A DNA stretch of 23,327 nt. Source: an uncultured Eubacteriales bacterium. GTDB taxonomy: Bacteria; Bacillota_A; Clostridia; Oscillospirales; Oscillospiraceae. The first letter of the stretch is position 1. Every line of letters starts with the position of its first letter. The position numbers were made by a program, and so were the translations under genes. The notes beneath the pieces were generated by a model. It searched no databases. It was given only the letters and a program-made list of their open reading frames with translations, and had not been told where the DNA came from. Where the stretch lies: the NCBI GenBank assembly GCA_949451265.1, contig CASTQR010000006.1, positions 1 through 23,327 on the forward strand, given 5' to 3'. Positions 8,109 to 13,923 of the stretch are shown piece by piece.

Positions 8109-8137
8109 ATTTTATCACACTCTCCCCGGTTTGTCAA
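8109..8137 (-). promoter_or_regulatory. Promoter of the T-box / lipoprotein / tyrS unit
   Basis: Minus-strand TTGACA (8137-8132), a 17-bp spacer and TAAAAT (8114-8109). Transcription should start near 8102, immediately before Stem I of the T-box. Confidence 0.85.
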
Positions 8138-8197
8138 ACCCTATTCCCCGGCCGGATCGCCGCTGGACGGCCCCACAAGCTGTTTCCAAATATATGA

Positions 8198-8212
8198 AAT
8201 ACTGTAAGTATT
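8198..8212. promoter_or_regulatory. Palindrome between divergent promoters
   Basis: A perfect inverted repeat, AATACT-GTA-AGTATT, lies in an AT-rich stretch. It is about 30 bp upstream of the -35 box of the small plus-strand unit and about 60 bp upstream of the T-box promoter. It could be an operator for either unit. No regulator is encoded nearby, so this is weakly supported. Confidence 0.3.
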
Positions 8213-8242
8213 ATGTAAATTCATAAAAATTACAAAAAACCC

Positions 8243-8271
8243 TTTACAATCCATTAGAAAACTGCTATACT
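8243..8271 (+). promoter_or_regulatory. Promoter of the 28-codon ORF transcript
   Basis: TTTACA (8243-8248), a 17-bp spacer and TATACT (8266-8271). The start site would be near 8278, about 20 nt before the ORF. Confidence 0.75.
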
Positions 8272-8297
8272 ATATCAAACCGATAGGAAAGGAGGCG

Positions 8298-8384
8298 ATG
8301 ACGATGAAGGTCATCTATACTGTTCCCGTTGATATCGACGAGTTGATCTTCGCCGGAAAGATTACCGTTCCCAGCGAGCGCTAA
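8298..8384 (+). CDS. Free-standing 28-residue peptide gene
   Basis: The ORF has 28 codons, opening MTMKVIYTVPVDIDE and ending KITVPSER. I do not recognise it. AAAGGAGG lies just before ATG 8298; the second in-frame ATG at 8304 has the better spacing (about 7 nt) and may be the real start, giving 26 residues. The peptide has no signal sequence or obvious membrane helix; it looks like short beta strands (VIYTVPV, KITVPS) around an acidic turn. It has its own promoter and terminator and no downstream gene on the same strand, so it is a monocistronic transcript of about 170 nt. It may encode a functional micropeptide, or the RNA itself may be the product. Translation is plausible rather than proven. 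Confidence 0.6.
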   Translation: MTMKVIYTVPVDIDELIFAGKITVPSER

Positions 8385-8425
8385 GCGTAAGCCTAAACGG
8401 AAACTTCACAGGCAAAGATGTGACT

Positions 8426-8451
8426 CGTCCCTTTTGGGGACGTTTTTATTT
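8426..8451 (+). terminator. Terminator of the 28-codon ORF transcript
   Basis: Stem CGTCCC (8426-8431) with GGGACG (8437-8442), a 5-nt loop, then TTTTTATTTT. It is a short but canonical intrinsic terminator, 41 nt after the ORF stop. Confidence 0.8.
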
Positions 8452-8454
8452 TGG

Positions 8455-8490
8455 AAAAAACCCGACCGCTGTGACAGCGGCCGGGTTTTT
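8455..8490. terminator. Bidirectional terminator ending the his operon
   Basis: CCCG-A-CCGCTG (8461-8471) pairs with CAGCGG-C-CGGG (8475-8485) with one mismatch. The stem is flanked by AAAAAA on the left and TTTTT on the right, so it works on both strands. On the minus strand it ends the his operon just after the BI-1 family gene. On the plus strand it backs up the terminator at 8426. Confidence 0.9.
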
Positions 8491-8495
8491 CGCGC

Positions 8496-9215
8496 TCACC
8501 TGCGGCTGTTCCTGCCCAGGAACCGGAGCAGGTACAAAAACAGGTTGATGAAGTCCAGGTAGAGCTGGAGGGCGGAGTAGATGGACGCCTTTTGCAGCAT
8601 CACCTCGTCGCCGTAGAAATACTCGTAGTTGGCCTTGATCTTCTGGTTGTCATAGGCGGTGAAGCACAGGAACACCACGATGCCTACCATGCAGATGATC
8701 CGCTCCAGGCTGGAGAAGGGCAGGAACATGGTCAGCAGCCCCGCCACCAGCAGGAAGATCAGTCCGCCGACCAGCAGGGGGCGCAGCCGGGACAGGTCGG
8801 CCTTGGCGAACCGGCCGTACAGGGCGAAGGCCCCGAAGAACAGGGCGGTGATGCCGAAGATATAGATCAGGTTGGCCACCTCATACAGCACGAAGTACAC
8901 GGAGAACACCATGCCGTTGAGCACGGAATACAGAGCGAACAGCCCCCGGGTCACCCCCACCGACCGTTTCTGGATCCCGGCGGACAGGATCAGCACCACC
9001 GCCAGCTCGGCGATCAGCAGGATCATGGGCAGGTAGGGGATGGAGAACAGGTAGAACACCGTCCCCGTGGCGGCCAGCGCCGCCGCCAGCACAAAGGTGA
9101 TCATCAGCCCCAGGAACATCCAGCCGTAGGTTCGGGCCACGTACTGGTTCAGCGTCAGCTGCCCCTTGGCGTAATCGCTGTCGAAGTCGTAGCGGTTTAT
9201 GTTTCGTTCTTCCAT
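8496..9215 (-). CDS. BI-1/YccA family seven-helix membrane protein
   Basis: The 239-residue product has a short charged N-terminus (MEERNINRYDFDSDYAKG) and about seven membrane segments. It ends with the family C-terminal pattern: FTAYDNQKIK, then a last helix ALQLYLDFINLFLYLLRFLG. Bax-inhibitor-1/YccA proteins include a calcium-leak channel (B. subtilis YetJ) and a modulator of the FtsH protease (E. coli YccA); which role applies here is unknown. ATG 9215 has AAGGAG 8 nt upstream. A TTG at 9221 sits too close to that site. The hisE stop lies only 2 nt before the start, so it is the last gene of the his operon and is followed by the bidirectional terminator. It has no known link to histidine synthesis. 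Confidence 0.92.
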   Translation of the reverse strand: MEERNINRYDFDSDYAKGQLTLNQYVARTYGWMFLGLMITFVLAAALAATGTVFYLFSIPYLPMILLIAELAVVLILSAGIQKRSVGVTRGLFALYSVLNGMVFSVYFVLYEVANLIYIFGITALFFGAFALYGRFAKADLSRLRPLLVGGLIFLLVAGLLTMFLPFSSLERIICMVGIVVFLCFTAYDNQKIKANYEYFYGDEVMLQKASIYSALQLYLDFINLFLYLLRFLGRNSRR

Positions 9216-9217
9216 GG

Positions 9218-9544
9218 TCAACTCTCCTTATCCACCTGTTTCATCTGCTTCAGGTTTCCGATTTTCTCCGCCCGGCGGTCCAGCTCGGCCAGCACGTTGC
9301 TGAGGGGAATCCCCTTCTCCGCCAGCATCACCATCAGGTGGTAGATGAGGTCGGACACCTCCCCCACCGTGTCGGCGGGGACGTCGTTCTTCGCCGCGAT
9401 GATGGTCTCGGCGCACTCCTCCCCCACCTTCTTCAGGATCTTGTCCAGCCCCTTGTCGAACAGGTAGCAGGTATACGATCCCTCCTGGGGGTTGGCCTTC
9501 CGGTCCAGTACCACCCGGTACAGGGCCTCCAATGTGCTGTCCAT
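9218..9544 (-). CDS. hisE: Phosphoribosyl-ATP pyrophosphatase
   Basis: HisE hydrolyses phosphoribosyl-ATP to phosphoribosyl-AMP and pyrophosphate, step 2 of histidine synthesis. The 108-residue product is an all-helical MazG-like protein with KKVGEECAETIIAAKN and EVSDLIYHLMVML, which carry the metal-binding acidic residues. ATG 9544 has AGGAGG at 7 nt; the open frame extends upstream without a good start. It is a separate gene from hisI here, unlike the fused HisIE of enterobacteria, and follows hisI after a 25-bp gap. Confidence 0.96.
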   Translation of the reverse strand: MDSTLEALYRVVLDRKANPQEGSYTCYLFDKGLDKILKKVGEECAETIIAAKNDVPADTVGEVSDLIYHLMVMLAEKGIPLSNVLAELDRRAEKIGNLKQMKQVDKES

Positions 9545-9569
9545 AGCATTCCCTCCTGCGGTTCTTCTA

Positions 9570-9890
9570 TTATAGATCAATCCGGTTAAAAAAGCAACTG
9601 TCCGCCCCGGTGTGGCAGGTGGGCCCGTCGGGGGCGCAGAGGTAGAGCAGGGTGTCCGTGTCGCAGTCGGCGTAGGCCTCCTGCACGTGGAGGAAGTTCC
9701 CGCTGGTCTCCCCCTTGTTCCACAGCTGGTTCCGGCTCCGGCTCCAGAACCAGGCGGTCTTGGTGTCCAGCGTCCGCTCCACCGCCTCCCGGTTGGTGAA
9801 GCCCACCATCAGCACCGCCCTGGTGTCCACGTGCTGGATCACCACCGGGATCAGCTCCGATTTTTGAAACAGCAGATCCAGATCAAACAT
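9570..9890 (-). CDS. hisI: Phosphoribosyl-AMP cyclohydrolase
   Basis: HisI opens the adenine ring of phosphoribosyl-AMP, step 3 of the pathway. The 106-residue product is full length for a free-standing cyclohydrolase. It carries the Mg site DCDTDT (75-80) and the Zn cysteines Cys76, Cys92 (GPTCHTG) and Cys99 (SCF). The N-terminal LIPVVIQHVDTRAVLMVGFTN and WSRSRNQLWNKGETSGN are typical. ATG 9890 is preceded by GGAGG, which lies within the end of the small ORF upstream; the two are only 3 nt apart and probably translationally coupled. Confidence 0.97.
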   Translation of the reverse strand: MFDLDLLFQKSELIPVVIQHVDTRAVLMVGFTNREAVERTLDTKTAWFWSRSRNQLWNKGETSGNFLHVQEAYADCDTDTLLYLCAPDGPTCHTGADSCFFNRIDL

Positions 9891-9893
9891 TTC

Positions 9894-10061
9894 CTATTCC
9901 TCCCAGGGCGGAGTTTCCTTCCTCCGCTCCCATGGTTCCTTCCCCTTTACAGAGGGCCGTTCCTTTTTCGTCCGCCTGCGTTTTTCCACCTTGCTTTCTA
10001 CCACGGCCCCCACCATCTCGCCGACGATATCCAGCACCAGCTCCAGCAGATCGTCTATCAC
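9894..10061 (-). CDS. Small ORF (55 aa) between hisF and hisI
   Basis: This is a GTG-started ORF with GGAGGTGA ending about 6 nt before the start, itself overlapping the hisF stop. The product begins with a hydrophobic or amphipathic helix (IDDLLELVLDIVGEMVGAVV, residues 2-21). It then turns strongly charged and basic (KVEKRRRTKKERPSVKGKE) and ends WERRKETPPWEE. No family was recognised. It starts 6 nt after the hisF stop and ends 3 nt before hisI. The perfect fit between two genes plus the strong ribosome binding site argue that it is translated. It could be a small membrane-associated or RNA/protein-binding peptide, or mainly a coupling device that brings ribosomes to hisI. A different minus-strand frame across the same stretch (9883-10071) looks like low-complexity noise. 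Confidence 0.65.
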   Translation of the reverse strand: MIDDLLELVLDIVGEMVGAVVESKVEKRRRTKKERPSVKGKEPWERRKETPPWEE

Positions 10062-10067
10062 GGTTCC

Positions 10068-10826
10068 TCACCTCCGCACCGGGATATTCCGTCCCCGCAG
10101 GAAGTCCTTCACCTGGGGCACCGTCAGCTCCCCGAAGTGGAACAGGGACGCCGCCAGGGCCGCGTCGCAGTCCGTTTGTTCAAATACCTCCGCGAAGTGC
10201 TCCAGGCTGCCGCACCCGCCGGAGGCGATCACCGGGATGGACACCGCCTCCGTCACCGCCCTGGTCATGTCCAGGTCGAAGCCCGCCTTGGTGCCGTCCG
10301 CGTCCATGGAGGTGAGCAGGATTTCCCCCGCCCCCAGTTCCTGGCCCCGCCGGGCCCAGGCCACCGCGTCCAGCCCGGTGGGGATGCGTCCCCCCGCCGT
10401 CACCACCTCGTACCAGCCCTCCGCCCTGCGCCGGGCGTCGATGGCCAGCACCACACACTGGGAACCAAACCGCTCCGCTGCCCTGGCGATCAGCGTCTCG
10501 TCCTTCACCGCGGCGGAGTTCACCGAGATCTTGTCCGCCCCTGCCCGGAGCAGCCGCTGGAAGTCCTCCAGGGTGCGGATGCCGCCCCCCACCGTGAGGG
10601 GGACAAACACCTGGGCGGCGGTGCGCTCCACCACATCTGCCACGGTGTCCCGTGCGTCGCTGGTGGCGGTGATGTCCAGAAACACGATCTCGTCCGCCCC
10701 CTGGTCTGAGTAGAACTTCGCCAGCTCCACCGGGTCGCCCGCGTCCCGGATGTTCACAAAATTGACCCCCTTCACCACCCGGCCGTCCCGCACGTCCAGG
10801 CAGGGGATGATGCGCTTGGCTAACAT
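10068..10826 (-). CDS. hisF: Imidazole glycerol phosphate synthase, cyclase subunit
   Basis: With HisH, HisF turns PRFAR and ammonia into imidazole-glycerol phosphate and AICAR. The 252-residue TIM barrel has the catalytic pair Asp11 ([10 protein letters not shown]) and Asp130 (VLAIDARR). It also has the phosphate loops TVGGGIRT (78-85), and IASGGCGS near 220. ATG 10826 overlaps the last codons of the P-loop kinase gene by 7 nt, so the two are coupled. Its partner hisH lies two genes upstream. Confidence 0.98.
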   Translation of the reverse strand: MLAKRIIPCLDVRDGRVVKGVNFVNIRDAGDPVELAKFYSDQGADEIVFLDITATSDARDTVADVVERTAAQVFVPLTVGGGIRTLEDFQRLLRAGADKISVNSAAVKDETLIARAAERFGSQCVVLAIDARRRAEGWYEVVTAGGRIPTGLDAVAWARRGQELGAGEILLTSMDADGTKAGFDLDMTRAVTEAVSIPVIASGGCGSLEHFAEVFEQTDCDAALAASLFHFGELTVPQVKDFLRGRNIPVRR

Positions 10827-11329
10827 GGCAGGCCCTCCAAATAGCGGTCGATGTCCCGCTGGCTTTTCAAAACCACCGTTTTCTCCGGGTAGGCAGCTTG
10901 GATCGCTCTATGCCGCTCCCGCTTCCGCCGGGTGCGGCCCTTCCACAAAATCCACCACATAAATTCCAGATCCATTTTCTCGTCACAGCCCTCGGCCATG
11001 TCGGGCCGGCTTTTCCCCCGGTAGCGGAAATACCGCTTCCACGCCCGGACAAAGCAGGCCAGCCGGGGAAGATCAACCATGATAATTTTGTCCGCTTCCT
11101 CCAACCGCCGCTCAAACTCGAACTTGGTGTAGTTCCCGTCGATCACCCACTCCGGGTTCTCCATAAAGGCATGGACCATCCGGTGGGCCTCGTCCCGATC
11201 CCGCTCCTGCCAGTTGGGAGTAAATTGAGTGGTGTCAAAGTGGAGCACCGGCAGGCCGTACCGCTCCCCCAGCGCCCGGGCCAGGGTGGACTTCCCCGCC
11301 CCGCAGTAGCCCAGCACGGCGATCTTCAT
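10820..11329 (-). CDS. P-loop nucleoside-kinase-like protein (adenylate-kinase/FlaR-like)
   Basis: The 169-residue product has a Walker A loop GYCGAGKST (7-15), [12 protein letters not shown] after the first helix, a WVIDGNY element and a conserved-looking [30 protein letters not shown]. This is the pattern of small ATPases annotated as adenylate-kinase-like or 'DNA topology modulation' FlaR-related proteins. Their substrates are not established. The start overlaps the hisA stop by 4 nt (ATGA) and the end overlaps hisF by 7 nt, so it is fully embedded in the his operon. A role in nucleotide salvage, for example of AICAR, could be imagined, but nothing in the sequence shows it. Confidence 0.85.
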   Translation of the reverse strand: MKIAVLGYCGAGKSTLARALGERYGLPVLHFDTTQFTPNWQERDRDEAHRMVHAFMENPEWVIDGNYTKFEFERRLEEADKIIMVDLPRLACFVRAWKRYFRYRGKSRPDMAEGCDEKMDLEFMWWILWKGRTRRKRERHRAIQAAYPEKTVVLKSQRDIDRYLEGLPC

Positions 11330-12051
11330 GACTGCGGCCCCGCTTCCCGGACGGCCTCCGCCAGATCCAGCGTTCCGGCATAGTACGCCTTGCCGATGAT
11401 GGCCCCGTACAGCCCCATGTCCCGGAGCCTCTTCACATCGTCCAGGGTGGTGATCCCGCCGGAGGCCACGATACTACAGCCCACCGCCCTTTGCAGTTCG
11501 GCAAGCTGATCGAAGCTGGGCCCGGACAGCATCCCGTCGGTGGCGATGTCGGTATAGATCAGGGTTTTGACCCCCCGCTCCTCCATCCGCCGTGCCAGCT
11601 CCACCCCGGGCAGGCCGGAATCCCGCTCCCAGCCCGCGGTGCGCACCCGCCCGTCCAGGCAGTCGATGCCCACCGCCACCCGGTCGGGGCCGTACTGCTG
11701 GAGGGCGTAGTCCACCACCTCTGGCTTTGTCACGGCGGCCGATCCGATCACCATCCGGGTGGCCCCCGCCTCGCCAATGGTGATCACGTCCAGCTCGCTC
11801 TTGATCCCGCCGCCCAGCTCCACGGACAGGCCGGACTCCTGGATCACCTCATAGATGAAGGGGAAGTTGTGCCGCACCCCGTCCCGGGCCCCGTCCAGAT
11901 CCACCATATGGATCCACCTGGCCCCGGCGGCGGCGAAGGCTTTCGCCGTCTCCAGGGCGCTGTTGGCCACCTGGCTGACGGTGGAAAACTCCCCTTTTTT
12001 CAGGCGGACGCACCGCCCGTCCTTCATGTCAATGGCCGGTAATAAAATCAT
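11326..12051 (-). CDS. hisA: ProFAR isomerase
   Basis: HisA isomerises ProFAR to PRFAR, step 4, a TIM barrel related to HisF. The 241-residue product has LPAIDMKDG with catalytic Asp8, VELGGGIK (77-84), VGID with Asp130, YTDIATDGM (167-174) and VASGGITT. ATG 12051 overlaps the hisH stop by 4 nt (ATGA); the longer open frame upstream lies inside hisH and is rejected. It is tightly coupled to hisH before it and to the P-loop kinase after it. Confidence 0.97.
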   Translation of the reverse strand: MILLPAIDMKDGRCVRLKKGEFSTVSQVANSALETAKAFAAAGARWIHMVDLDGARDGVRHNFPFIYEVIQESGLSVELGGGIKSELDVITIGEAGATRMVIGSAAVTKPEVVDYALQQYGPDRVAVGIDCLDGRVRTAGWERDSGLPGVELARRMEERGVKTLIYTDIATDGMLSGPSFDQLAELQRAVGCSIVASGGITTLDDVKRLRDMGLYGAIIGKAYYAGTLDLAEAVREAGPQS

Positions 12052-12656
12052 GGGATCAATTCTCCAAAATTCTTCAGAATTTGCAGGCCCGACTCCCCGC
12101 TCTTTTCCGGGTGGAACTGGCAGCCGTACACGCCGTCCCACCCCACCGCCGCCGTCACGGAGGGGCCGTATTGGGTGGCGGCGATCACGTCCCCCCCATC
12201 GGCGGTATGGCCGCAGTAAGAGTGGACGAAGTACACATAGACCCCCTCGTCCAGCCCCCGGAACAGGGGGGACGGGTTGGGGAAGCTCAGGCTGTTCCAG
12301 CCGATGTGGGGCAGCTTCAGCGGGGTTTGGATCCGCTCCACGCCCCCGTGGATGAGGCCCAGGCCGGCGCAGCGCCGCCCCTCCTCCCCCCAGTCGAACA
12401 GCAGCTGCATCCCCAGGCAGATGCCCAGAATGGGCTTGCGCCCCGCCTGCCGGAGCACGGTCCTGTCCAGCCCCGTCTCCCGCAGCTTGTCTGCCGCGTC
12501 GGGGAAGGCCCCCACCCCCGGCAGGATCACGGCATCCGCCCCCTCGATCTCCCCGGCGTCTCCGGTGACAAGGGCGTTCAGGCCCAGGTAGGCCAGGGCG
12601 TTGGTGACGCTTTTCAGGTTGCCCACGCCGTAGTCCACAATGGCGATGGTTTTCAT
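12048..12656 (-). CDS. hisH: Imidazole glycerol phosphate synthase, glutaminase subunit
   Basis: HisH releases ammonia from glutamine and channels it to HisF. The 202-residue class I amidotransferase has the oxyanion strand PGVGAFPDA (46-54), the nucleophile Cys80 in GICLGMQ, and His182 and Glu184 in CQFHPEKS. ATG 12656 shares one base with the hisB stop (TGATG); a GTG immediately before it is less likely. Confidence 0.97.
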   Translation of the reverse strand: MKTIAIVDYGVGNLKSVTNALAYLGLNALVTGDAGEIEGADAVILPGVGAFPDAADKLRETGLDRTVLRQAGRKPILGICLGMQLLFDWGEEGRRCAGLGLIHGGVERIQTPLKLPHIGWNSLSFPNPSPLFRGLDEGVYVYFVHSYCGHTADGGDVIAATQYGPSVTAAVGWDGVYGCQFHPEKSGESGLQILKNFGELIP

Positions 12657-13231
12657 CACAGCGCCCCCTTGGTGGAGGTCACGCCCTCCCCCTCCACCCG
12701 GACGGCCTCCTTCAGGGCCAGCCCCAAAGACTTGAACAGGGCCTCGGTGATGTGGTGGGCGTTGTCCCCGTACTCGCAGTTCTGGTGGAGGGTCAGGCCC
12801 CCGTTCACGGCGAAGGCCCGCATGAACTCCACGGTCAGGCAGCTGTCGTAGCCGCCGATGACGGGCTGGGGCATGGGCGCGTCAAACACCAGATAGGGCC
12901 GGTTGGAGAGATCCAGCACCGTCCGGCACAGGGCCTCGTCCATGGGCACGAAGGCCGCGCCAAACCGCCGGATGCCCTTCCGGTCGCCCAATGCCTCCCG
13001 GAATGCCTGCCCCAGCACGATGCCCACATCCTCCACCGTGTGATGTCCATCCACGTGGAGATCCCCCAAGGCGGACAGCTCCAGACCAAACCCGGCGTAA
13101 AACGCCAGGGCGGTGAGCATGTGATCAAAGAATCCGATGCCGGTGGAGACGCTCACCTCTCCCCCGTCCAGGCAAAGCGCGAGTGTGATATCCGTCTCTT
13201 TCGTAGTGCGCTGTATGGTTGCGCGGCGCAT
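12656..13231 (-). CDS. hisB: Imidazoleglycerol-phosphate dehydratase
   Basis: HisB dehydrates imidazole-glycerol phosphate to imidazole-acetol phosphate using two Mn ions. The 191-residue product is the single-function dehydratase, not the bifunctional HisB with a phosphatase domain. Metal ligands are visible in FFDHML (35-40), VDGHHTVED (60-68) and NAHHITE (157-163). ATG 13231 is preferred because AAGGAG lies 7 nt before it; an in-frame ATG at 13237 is too close. It starts 22 nt after the low-GC gene that separates it from hisD. Confidence 0.97.
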   Translation of the reverse strand: MRRATIQRTTKETDITLALCLDGGEVSVSTGIGFFDHMLTALAFYAGFGLELSALGDLHVDGHHTVEDVGIVLGQAFREALGDRKGIRRFGAAFVPMDEALCRTVLDLSNRPYLVFDAPMPQPVIGGYDSCLTVEFMRAFAVNGGLTLHQNCEYGDNAHHITEALFKSLGLALKEAVRVEGEGVTSTKGAL

Positions 13232-13253
13232 ATCCATTCTCCTTTTTTCCTCC

Positions 13254-13901
13254 TCAATTTCCGTACCGGAATATATGGTGAGCGTCTAAATATTTATTGC
13301 ATTCTTTGGCACAGCATGTTATGTAATCCCGCACATGATGTTCGGATATGTATTTTGTGTGGGGAAAAGCATCCCCTTTGTTATGATAATCAAGGAGCAG
13401 CTTTTCTTTCCAAGCATTGACGCTCTCCATATCGACCATTCCCTCTAAGGAATACGCGTTGCTTTCTTTGATGCCATTGATTATCCGGGAGACGTTATCC
13501 TCCCAAAACATCAGTTCTTCTATTTGCATGCAGTCCGCGTAATAAGCCTCATTCATCGATATACCGTGGGATGGCGCCTGTAAAAACTTTTCCTTGAATG
13601 GCACCCGGACAGCATGATACCATATCATGTCAGACAGCAGATGAACCAGATAGCCAAGCACAAAATCCCTGTTTTCATCCGAGGAAAATTCCTCAAAAAA
13701 AGCGTCAAAATAACTCAGATGACTTTCCTTGGTGAACCCATAATGCGATACACGCTTTCGCTCTCTGGTAAAATCCGCTCTCATATGCACCGCGTCCGGG
13801 GCAATGCTTCCCAATAAAAAGTCACCATATGAACCGATTGAACCGGACTTTTCCGTATAGATTTTATCCGCGACCAGCAGATGCATCATTGGTTGTGCCA
13901 T
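13254..13901 (-). CDS. Zinc-dependent phospholipase C-like protein, acquired gene in the his operon
   Basis: The 215-residue product resembles the zinc-dependent phospholipase C / S1-P1 nuclease-like fold: MMHLLVAD with His7, FLLGSIAPDAV (28-38) with Asp36, His53 in VSHYG, and GYLVHLLSDMIWY (83-95) with His87 and Asp91. There is no signal peptide, so it would be cytoplasmic, unlike the classic secreted toxins; the substrate is unknown. ATG 13901 has GAGGG about 11 nt upstream. Sampled lines have 42-52% GC, against about 70% in flanking his genes, which indicates recent transfer. It sits 22 nt after hisD and 22 nt before hisB in the same direction, so it is carried on the his transcript. Confidence 0.8.
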   Translation of the reverse strand: MAQPMMHLLVADKIYTEKSGSIGSYGDFLLGSIAPDAVHMRADFTRERKRVSHYGFTKESHLSYFDAFFEEFSSDENRDFVLGYLVHLLSDMIWYHAVRVPFKEKFLQAPSHGISMNEAYYADCMQIEELMFWEDNVSRIINGIKESNAYSLEGMVDMESVNAWKEKLLLDYHNKGDAFPHTKYISEHHVRDYITCCAKECNKYLDAHHIFRYGN

Positions 13902-13923
13902 GGATTCGCTGCCCTCTTTCTCA

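Noticed and set aside
7610..8197. 195-codon plus-strand frame over the T-box region
   Set aside because: The minus-strand T-box explains this sequence; the frame shows no recognisable protein features.
9883..10071. 62-codon minus-strand frame between hisF and hisI
   Set aside because: It is low-complexity Arg/Gly sequence overlapping both neighbours; the 55-residue ORF in another frame has the better start site and fit.
13254..13901. Transposon or prophage cargo around the low-GC gene
   Set aside because: No transposase, integrase, terminal inverted repeat or target-site duplication was seen at the edges.
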